Part shown: piece by piece, positions 56,110-64,000 of the stretch
Layout: the number at the start of each line of letters is the position of its first letter
How positions within the stretch are numbered: position 1 is the stretch's first letter
From: Liolophura sinensis
Taxonomy: Eukaryota > Mollusca > Polyplacophora > Chitonida > Chitonidae
NCBI RefSeq assembly: GCF_032854445.1
Contig: NC_088295.1
Coordinates: 95,039,805-95,103,804 of the forward strand
Direction of reading: 5' to 3'
Length of the DNA stretch: 64,000 nucleotides
Notes under the pieces: generated by a model
Database searches by the model: none
What the model saw: the letters and a program-made list of their open reading frames with translations, nothing else
What the model was told of the DNA's origin: nothing
Position numbers and translations under genes: made by a program

Positions 56110-56230
56110 AGTGGCGTAGGAAATGTGTGTGTGAGTGGGCGGGGAGGTGGGTGGGGGGTGGGGTGGGTGTGGGGGTGTGGGGGTGGGGGTGGGGGTGGGG
56201 GGGGGGGGGGTGGGGGGTGGGGTGGGGAAT
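56110..56230 (+). repeat. G-rich tract
   Basis: Runs of GGGTGGGG type for about 120 bp, including a run of 14 G near 56198-56211. Many G-runs of 3 or more close together, so quadruplex formation on the plus strand is likely in single-stranded DNA. Confidence 0.85.
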
Positions 56231-56319
56231 GCAGATGCTTCTGGTGCTTGGGTAATACCTGCACCTTCGCCAATAATTAGGTGAGATAGTCAATCCGCTT
56301 GATTTTGTACACCACCATC

Positions 56320-57360
56320 TCTGCTAAATAGTCCATGTCTTGTTCTATCAACCACTTTCCACAGCTGGCATCTTTCATAGTTAACTTCTGCATAGTGCCA
56401 TCATAGCAGCGTTAAATAGCGAATATATTATCTTTTAGAAAATCCCCACAGATGGCCTCTTTGATAGTTAGCTTCTACACAGCGCTATGATAGCGGTGCG
56501 AAAGAGCGATTGTGTTACTGTTATACAAAATCCGCCAATCTGTCCTCTTTGATAATTAGCTTCTACATAGCGGCACATACATTGCCCTCTCAACCAATAA
56601 GCATAGCTGACCTCTTTGAGTTAGCTTCTACATGGTGCTGTCATAGAAGCGCTAAATAGCGAATGTACTGACCTATCAACGAATCCGCACAAATGGCCTC
56701 TTTGATAGTTGACCTCTACATAGCGCTATGACAGCACCGTTAGATAGCGAATATACTGGTCTTCCAGAAAATCTACCCAGCTGGCCTCTTTGATAGCTAG
56801 TTTCTACATATCGCTATCATAACAGCGTTAAATAGCGAATATATTGTCCTCTCAACAAATATGCACAAGGCGTATCTTGCACAGCTTCTACACATGCACT
56901 ATGATAGGGGCGCTAAATATCGAATACATTGCTCCTGCAGAAAATTCGCCCACCTGCCGTCATTGATAATTAGTTTCTATATTAGACACATATATAGTTT
57001 TCTTGACTCTCGAGCGGACCTCTGGAAGTTAGCTACATAGCGCTATCATCGCTGCGCCAAGTGTCAAATATATTGTCATTCCTACAAATCCACAAAGACC
57101 TCTCTTTAACAGATTCTACATAGATCTATTCTAGCGGCGCTAAATTGCGAATGTATTGCCCTTTCAAGAAATCCCACGTGCCTTTTTCTGACAGTTGGTT
57201 TCCACCTAACGCTATCACAACCGCCCTAAATGGCAAATATATTGTCGTCAGACCAAACCTGCACAGATAGCTTCTTTTATAGTTCGTTTATAGATAGCGC
57301 TATTATAGCAGCCCTAAATGGGGAATAGGCATATATTACCTTCAGAATACCTCTAGAGAT
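56320..57360. repeat. Decayed tandem array, ~90-bp unit, ~11 copies
   Basis: Recurring elements: CTACATAGCGCTATCATAGC, GCGTTAAATAGCGAATATAT, and GGCCTCTTTGATAGTTAGCT. Strong divergence and indels indicate an older array than its neighbours. Confidence 0.8.
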
Positions 57361-58600
57361 TGTCGCTTTCATGGTTTGGTATTAAATGGTTTTATTACAG
57401 CTGTACTAATTACGGCATATATTTTCCTGTCCTGAAAAAATGCGGTGGGTATCCCTACATTGCACTGACACACATCAACAATGCTACTGTTGCGCTAATA
57501 ACAACTACATAACAGTAATCATTAGAACAGGAGAGGAAAAATTGAAGAACATCTGTAAATTATAGTTTGGAAAGACAATTAGCACAATGCTAATAAAATG
57601 GGGAGGGGAGGGGGGCTTAAGCAGAGAAAAAAAACGCTTGAGCACCTATCTCTTGATATGTAGGCTCCGTACAGACCTGAGCCTGTACTGTCATTACACG
57701 TATACACTCATACCCACACTCCCAAGTTTGGTACATAGCTCTTCCTGAACCCTACCAACTAAGCGGAGGCTGTGTGAGTCTGCATGTGGTAGTTCTAAAA
57801 GCAGTTATCTATGCTAATTGCTGCACAAATGATGGGAAACACCGGATAGTATTAAGGTTGTATGTATTTATATGAGAACTTTAGCCAACTAAATAACTAA
57901 CAAACGCAGTAATTCTGTGTAAATGCGGAGTACAACCGAGTCCTGGAGGTTGACCACGACGCATGCTCGTGAAATAAGATATAATTAAGCCAAAATTATT
58001 AGAACAATTAAACGGCCCTGTGAATGTCGCACTCTTAACTGTTATAATACTGGTGCTAGTAACCTTTACTTGGCAAAAGCACCTCTCACTGCTTGACGTG
58101 CAAATCCCAACTGCTGTAGACGTTTTCCAGGCTGCTTGTCACAACTGCTGTCGTCACCATCACGTAAGAACCATATACCTACGCCATTCATATTTGGTGA
58201 AGCCAGCCACGCTGGTGTAAATTTTATTTTCCAACTTTGTTACGATTTCAATCTGTTCAGTCACAGAAATATTAATATCTTGAATACGGTAAATGTAAGG
58301 TAACATCGAGGGCAAAATCTGGTGATTTGCTATGCAAAAGAGCTTGGGGTTTGCCAAAGAGGAAAAGTATGTCAGGAAATAGATTCATTTGTATATCGCC
58401 ATTTTTTGCCATTGTAACCGGTGTCACTTATATGTAAACATGGAAACAAAAACTATCGTGTCTTATTATTTTGTATGGTCGAATACGTGAACCATTCAGG
58501 GATAAAAACTTATCCTTAAGGGTTAGTGGATGAGGAATGTTAAAGCTCTGAAGAGATGGTATATTTGTAACAGATATATAGTGTATATCGTACCAGTGGC
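57361..58600. other. Unique intergenic sequence
   Basis: Non-repetitive. A short frame at 58020-58220 has a hydrophobic start but no support. Nothing recognised. Confidence 0.4.
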
Positions 58601-58609
58601 ATACATTCT

Positions 58610-58640
58610 TCTGTGAGGTATAAAACACCAATCAACGTTT
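58610..58640 (+). mobile_element. SINE tail fragment
   Basis: GGTATAAAACACCAATCAAC matches the 3' end of the SINE family. Too short to tell more. Confidence 0.5.
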
Positions 58641-59462
58641 CTAACCCAAGTGCGTGTGCGATGACTATGGATCCGTCTGTAACCCAGAGCCTGTGCGATG
58701 GCCATAAATCTGTCTGTAACCCAGGGCGTGTGTGATGACCATGAATCCGTCTGTAACACAAGAGCGTGTGTGATGACCATGGATCCGTCTGTAACCCAGA
58801 GCGTGTGAAGACCATGCATCTGTCTGTAACACAAGAGCGTGTGTGATGACCATGGATCCGTCTGTAACCCAGAGCGTGTGATGACCATGCATCCGTCTGT
58901 AACACAAGAGCGTGTGATGACCATGGATCTGCCTGTAACCCAGAGCGTGTGATGACCATGAATCCGTCTGTAACACAAGAGCGTGTGTGATGACCATGGA
59001 TCTGTCTGTAACCCAGAGCGTGTGATGACCATGCATCCGTCTGTAACACAAGAGCGTGTGATGACCATGGTTCCGCCTGTAACCCAGAGCGTGTGATGAC
59101 CATGAATCCGTCTGTAACACAAGAGCGTGTGTGATGACCATGGATCTGCCTGTAACCCAGAGCGTGTGATGACCATGCATCTGTCTGTAACACAAGAGCG
59201 TGTGTGATGACCATGGATCCGCCTGTAACCCAGAGCGTGTGATGACCATGCATCCGTCAGTAACACATGGGCGTGTGTGATGACCATGGATCCGTCTGTA
59301 ACCCAGAGCGTGTGATGACCATGCATCTGTCTGTAACACAAGAGCGTGTGTGATGACCATGGATCCGTCTGTAACCCAGAGCGTGCGATGATCATGGATC
59401 CGTCAGTAACACATGGGCGTGTGCGATGACCATGGATCCGATTGTAACTCAGAGCGTGTGAT
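58641..59462. repeat. Minisatellite of alternating ~35/38-bp units, ~23 copies
   Basis: Type 1 core CCGTCTGTAACCCAGAGCGT, type 2 core CCGTCTGTAACACAAGAGCG, each followed by GTGTGATGACCATGGATC or CATGCATC. The alternation gives a ~72-bp dimer. Frames of over 200 codons on the minus strand are periodicity effects. Confidence 0.93.
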
Positions 59463-59599
59463 TCTTTTTATGTATTAATACTGTTACCAGAAAATATACA
59501 CGACCTCACTATGTTTAGATAGTATTTTTGATTTAGTTCGCATATGTAATTAGCATATGTATTGCTGTACTCAAATACTGTGCGGATCCCAAACGGGTG

Positions 59600-59720
59600 G
59601 GGGCATGCCAATGGTACCTGTTGCTGCCTCCCTTAGCGCTCTGAGAGATCAGAACAAGGAGCCGGGTTAGTTGGCCCGGTGTCAGTATAATGTGACTCGG
59701 TAAGGTGTCATGCTAGTTGA
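59600..59720. mobile_element. Possible dispersed repeat fragment
   Basis: GGCCCGGTGTCAGTATAATG followed by TGACTCGGTAAGGTGTCATG resembles a repeat I associate with bivalve genomes; only one copy here, so this rests on memory. Confidence 0.3.
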
Positions 59721-60458
59721 GTGGCGGCATGAACTCGCCATGTCATATGAGGACATAGTATTTGTACACCTGACGACTCCTCGTCGTCATAAGACTGAAA
59801 AATAGTCAAGTACGGCATAAACACACACAGAGTCATCATGCGAGGACAAGAATTTTGATGCACATATATGCGACTGTGCAGTGAGAGGAGGGGAAAGTGC
59901 ACATGCTCATATGGCCACGCCGACGTAACAACCAACCATCGACTGCATATGGATAAAAATATCTGATCTGAATCTAAATGTCAGACACAAACAACCTTCT
60001 CCACACAGCAGCTTCATGGTAAACTTCTGCTCAGTCCATTTATGTAGATATACAGTTATGAGCCGAGTGGGCAGCTCGGACAGCTAATTCACTGCAGGAC
60101 ATGCGGGTTCGCAATTTCGCATTATCACAATTATCACACAGGCGAACACAGCTTGTACCGCCATTGGTATACGTTCACACTTGCGGCACATCATTGCGTG
60201 ATGCGGCCCTCACATGTTCATACCTGTGAAGCGGCCTGATGCGTCCTGTTTGGGTACGAGCGATTACCACAGCGACTGAAATCTTCTGTTCGAATCGTTC
60301 GCCAATGGTACCTTCACACTTGCGACATGTTGCGGCGTTGTGCTTTGCATTTTCTCTTTTGTAAGCTGACCTGGTTCTTGCTGACAACATCATGCTGAGC
60401 TTTGAGACACGTGCCGTATTGGTGATGCTTGCACTGCTGTTATCTCTTCAGAGAAACC
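59721..60458. other. Upstream region of the secreted-protein gene
   Basis: No repeat array. Two similar segments (GTTCACACTTGCGGCACAT near 60173 and CCTTCACACTTGCGACATGT near 60310) suggest an old duplication or transposon remnant. No promoter element assigned. Confidence 0.35.
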
Positions 60459-60590
60459 ATGAAATTCATGCTGCCCTTGCTGTGCACCCTTATGTGCCTC
60501 GCGGCGCTCGTCCGGTGCAATGAGGGGTTCGGGGAAGGTCAGGCGCAAGAACAAGCCCTGGACGGGGAGGATCTACCCGGGGCCCTAAGG
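60459..60590 (+). CDS. Secreted-protein gene, coding exon 1
   Basis: ATG at 60459 begins a typical signal sequence; the mature part starts near NEGFGEGQAQEQ. The last 24 nt, GATCTACCCGGGGCCCTAAG and G, with the donor, are repeated in the following intron. Confidence 0.65.
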
Positions 60591-61669
60591 GTAAGCATAC
60601 GGGGTAGTGGGGTTGGGGCTGGGGGAATCTACCCGAGCCCTCAGGGTAAGCATACGGGGTAGTGGGGTTGGGGGTGGGGGTGGGGGGATCTACCCGAGCC
60701 CTCAGGGTAAGCATACGGGGTAGTGTGGATGGGGGTGGGGGGGGTGGGGATCTACCCGAGCCCTCAGGGTAAGCATACGGGGTAGTGTGGATGGGGGTGA
60801 TCTACCCAGGCCCTCAGGGAAATAAGAGAGGATCAACTCGGGACCGTGGGGAAAGCATACGGGAAAAGAGTTGAAGGATCAACTTGGGGCCCTCAGTTTA
60901 ACCATATGGGGCAAGAGGTGGGGGATCTACCCAGTGCCCTGTGGATAAACATAACGTAGAAGGTCAGGTTTAGCGTGAAGTACTTGGTCCATTGGGAAGT
61001 ACTTGGGTCTGAGAAAAGTACCTGGCTTAGAGTGAAGCAGCTGGTTCTGAGTGAAATACCTGGTTCTGAGTGAAGTACTTGGCTTTGAGTGAAGTACCTA
61101 GCTTTGAGTGAAGTGCCCGGTTCAGAGTGAAATACCTGGTTCTGAGTGAAATACTTGGTTCTGAGTGAAATACCTGGTTTTGAGCGAAATACCTGGTTCT
61201 GAGTGAAGTACTTGGCTTTGAGTGAAGTACCTGGTTCAGAGTGAAATACCTGGTTCGGAGAGAAGTACCTGGCATGGAGTGAAGCACCTGGTTCTGAGTG
61301 AAATACCTGGTTCTGAGTGAAGTACTTGGCTTTGAGTGAAGTACCTGGTTCAGAGTGAAATACCTGGTTCGGAGAGAAATACCTGGCATGGAGTGAAGCA
61401 CCTGGTTCTGAGTGAAATACCTGGTCCTGAGTGAAGTACTTGGCTTTGAGTGAAGTACCTGGTTCAGAGTAAAATACCTGGTTCTGAGTTAAGTTCCTGG
61501 CTTGCAGTACCTGATTAAAGGTAACCGCTTAGGTATGTCTCGTGTTTTCAGACTCTGCGAGAGGCGGAGGAGTCACACACGAGGCTGAAGCGGGCATGCT
61601 CCTGGTGGTTCCAGTGGAAGGTAACTGGTGCCCGTGTGGATCACGAGGAGGTGACAGGCCAACTGGATG
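60459..61669 (+). CDS. Small secreted protein / possible peptide precursor, first two exons (3' part not found)
   Basis: Exon 1 60459-60590 (44 codons, donor CTAAGG|GTAAGC, phase 0) and exon 2 61552-61669 (118 nt, acceptor TGTTTTCAG|ACTCTG, donor GGATG|GTGAGA, phase 1). The product starts with a signal peptide (MKFMLPLLCTLMCLAALVRC), then an acidic stretch, a Lys-Arg pair and CSWWFQWK. This layout suits a peptide-hormone or neuropeptide precursor, but I recognise no family. An alternative donor in exon 2 (TGGAAG|GTAACT, 61621) would end it 49 nt earlier. No later exon was found before the window ends. Confidence 0.6.
60591..60965 (+). repeat. Array of exon-1 donor units, ~55-62 bp, ~7 copies
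   Basis: Units of GATCTACCCGAGCCCTCAGG|GTAAGCATACGGGG plus a G-rich linker. Donors at 60591 (genuine), 60646, 60707 and 60769 are intact; further copies near 60819, 60853, 60895 and 60941 have progressively lost the donor. Linkers such as GGGGTTGGGGGTGGGGGTGG are quadruplex-prone. Confidence 0.93.
60970..61505. repeat. 20-bp minisatellite, ~26 copies
   Basis: Core TTCTGAGTGAAATACCTGG, often with GAAGTACTTGG. Lies between the exon-1 array and exon 2; higher-order blocks of about 120 bp are visible (61060-61180, 61200-61320, 61320-61440). Confidence 0.9.
61552..61669 (+). CDS. Secreted-protein gene, coding exon 2
   Basis: Reads TLREAEESHTRLKRACSWWF then QWKVTGARVDHEEVTGQLD. Frame agrees with exon 1. 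The donor end CTGGATG|GTGAGACACTG is echoed in the next array. Confidence 0.6.
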
Positions 61670-62000
61670 GTGAGACACTGCCACAGAGCACACTCACATG
61701 CTGGACAGTAAAACTATACTCTATTAGCACATTTTCACGTGCTGTCTGATGAGACACTGACACAAAGCACACTCGCATGCTGGGCAGTAAAGTCATGCTC
61801 TATTAGCACACACTCACGTGCTGGATGATGAGACACTGACACACATGCTGAACAGTGAGATCATACTCTATTAGCACACACTCACGCGCTGGATGATGAG
61901 ACACTGACACAAAACACACCCACATGCTGGACAGTAAAACCATACCCTACCAGCACACATTCACACGCTTCATAGTGAGACATTGACACAGAACACGCAC
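61670..62000 (+). repeat. Array of exon-2 donor-like units, ~70-90 bp, ~5 copies
   Basis: Starts at the donor CTGGATG|GTGAGACACTG; later units have CTGGATGATGAGACACTG (61821, 61891), in which the GT is lost, then CACATGCTGGACAGTAAAAC and TACTCTATTAGCACAC. Confidence 0.85.
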
Positions 62001-63045
62001 ACATGCTGGACAGTGAGACCACACATTGCATACACACACCCTGGACAGTGAGACCATACACTGCACACATATACCCTGGACAGTGAGACCATACACTTGG
62101 CACAAACACCCTGAACAGTGAGACCATACACAGTGAGACCATACACTTGGCACAAACACCCTGGACAGTGAGACCATACACTGAACACAAACACCCCGGA
62201 CACAAACACCCTGGACAGTGAGACCATACACTGCACACACACATCCTGGACAGTGAGACCATACACTGCACACATATACGCTGGACAGTGAGACCATACA
62301 CTGCACACACACACAACCTGGACAGTGAGACCATATAATGGACACACACACCCTGGACAGTGAGACCATACACTGCACACACGCATCCTGGACAGTGAGA
62401 CCATACACTGCACACATATACCCTGGACAGTGAGACCATACACTGCACACACACACAACCTGGACAGTGAGACCATATAATGGACACACACACCCTGGAC
62501 AGTGAGACCATACACTGCACACACACATCCTGGACAGTGAGACCACACATTGCATACACACACCCTGGACAATGAGACCATACGCTGGACACACACACCC
62601 CGGACAATGAGACAATACACTACACACAAGCACCCTGGACAGTGAGACCATACACTGGACACAAACACCCTGGACAGTGGGATCATACATTGCAAGCAAA
62701 CACCTTGGACAGTGAGACCGTACACTGGACAGAGAGACCATACAATGGACACACACACACCCTGGAGAATAAGACCATACACTGGACACAAAGACCCTAG
62801 ACAGTGAGACCATACACTGGACACACACACCCTGGACAGTGGGACCATACATTGCAAGCAAACACCTTGGACAGTGAGACCATACACTGGACAGAGAGAC
62901 CATACACTGGACACACACACACCCTGGAGAATAAGACCATACACTGGACACAAAGACCCTGGACAGTGAGACCATACACTGGACACACACACCCTGGACA
63001 ATCAGACCATACACTGGACACCCCCCCCCCCCCCCCGACAATGAG
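62000..63045. repeat. ~34-bp minisatellite, ~30 copies
   Basis: Core CCTGGACAGTGAGACCATAC then ACTGCACACACACA. CTGGACAGTGAGACCATAC resembles the exon 2 end CTGGATGGTGAGACACTG, so it may be a derived family of the preceding array. Ends in a C-run of 18 (63021-63038). A ~190-bp block is duplicated (62640-62830 versus 62790-63000). Confidence 0.9.
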
Positions 63046-63164
63046 ACGACAGACTAACTTGTCGCTGTTATTCTCAGTGATTTTTACATTTATTGATAAC
63101 AATTGGCATAGGCATTCTTCTTGTAAAAGTCTAACAAGGTCTGTACGACAATCATACACAGCTA

Positions 63165-64000
63165 CTTTCATTGACACGTGTAATCATTACATGACTTCTC
63201 TACCCACTTATTTATTTACACACGTGTAATCATTACATGACTTCTCTACCCACTTATTTTATTGACATGTGTAATCATTACATGACCTCTCTACCCACTT
63301 ACTTTATTGATGTGTAATCATAACATGACTTCTCTACCGACTTATTTTATTGACGTGTAATCATTACATGACCTCTCTACCCACTTATTTGATTGACATG
63401 TGTACACATAACATGACTTCTCTACCCTTATTTTATTGACACACGTGTAATCATTACATGACTTCTCTACCCACTTATTTTATTGACACACATGTAATCA
63501 TTACATGACTTCTCTACCCACTTATTTTATTGACACACGTAATCATTACATGACTTCTCTACCCACTTATTTTATTGACGTGTGTAATCATTACGTGACT
63601 TCTCTACCCACTTATTTTATTGACGTGTGTAATCATTACATGACTTCTCTACCCACTTATTTTATTGACGTGTGTAATCATTACGTGACTTCTCTACCCA
63701 CTTATTTTATAGACGTGTGTAATCATTACATGACTTCTCTACCCACTTATTTTATTGACGTGTGTAATCATTACATGACTTCTCTACCCACTTATTTTAT
63801 TGACACACGTGTAATCATTACGTGACTTCTCTACCCACTTATTTTATTGACGTGTGTAATCATTATGTGACTTCTCTACCCACTTATTTTATTGACATAT
63901 GTGTAATCATTACATGACTTCTCTACCCACTTATTTTATTGATGTGTGTAATCATTACATGACCTCTCTACCCACTTATTTTATTGACGTGTGTAATCAT
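63165..64000. repeat. ~43-bp minisatellite, ~19 copies, runs off the window
   Basis: Core CATTACATGACTTCTCTACC followed by CACTTATTTTATTGACG and TGTGTAAT. Very homogeneous, continues past 64000. Confidence 0.94.

Noticed and set aside
58523-59395. Open frames of 230-290 codons on the minus strand
   Set aside because: Three overlapping frames of the same array are all open with the same shifted peptide; no start context, splice site or domain. Repeat effect.
61882-63041. Cys-rich minus-strand frames of 240-360 codons
   Set aside because: They come from the 34-bp array (GTGTGCAGTGTATGGTC-like) in overlapping frames; not a cysteine-rich gene.

Overview
The window is animal nuclear DNA, most likely from a lophotrochozoan and probably a mollusc. 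The evidence is small phased exons with GT-AG introns, a sodium-solute symporter of the SLC5 family, the ciliary gene IFT57, and repeated tRNA-headed SINEs ending in a tail such as GTAAAACACCAATCAAATAA, of the kind I associate with bivalves and other molluscs. Species is not determinable from what I can see. There is one 200-N assembly gap (54914-55113).

Three genes can be read. (1) Plus strand, 4207-32669: an SLC5 symporter of the SMCT/SMVT type. I could join 14 coding exons with intact phase at every junction; they total 1854 nt, or 617 aa plus stop. (2) Minus strand, 49814 down to 34007: IFT57, 10 coding exons, 1242 nt, 413 aa plus stop. It converges tail-to-tail on gene 1, with opposing AATAAA signals only about 30 bp apart near 33450-33485. 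(3) Plus strand from 60459: the first two exons of a small secreted protein with a signal peptide and a Lys-Arg site; its 3' part was not found within the window.

Most of the DNA is tandem repeat. Many introns carry private minisatellites with units of about 20 to 120 bp. The striking pattern is that many arrays abut an exon and their unit contains a copy of that exon edge together with its splice signal, in the sense orientation of the host gene. In gene 1 this is seen at the acceptors of exons 4, 6 and (weaker) 11 and at the donors of exons 7, 9 and 13; in IFT57 at the donor of exon 9; in gene 3 at the donors of exons 1 and 2. At exon 9 of gene 1 the unit is exactly 84 bp, all 13 successive donors share one phase, and there is no stop, so use of any of them would add a multiple of 28 codons in frame. 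At exon 7 almost the whole exon is copied about 21 times.

The right part (51.4-59.5 kb) has no gene that I recognise. It holds a 29-bp array and a 65-bp array that contain the same sequence in opposite orientation, a G-rich tract, and a decayed ~90-bp array. A long inverted-repeat (fold-back) element sits upstream of the IFT57 start codon. The many long open frames inside the arrays follow from repeat periodicity and are not called as genes.
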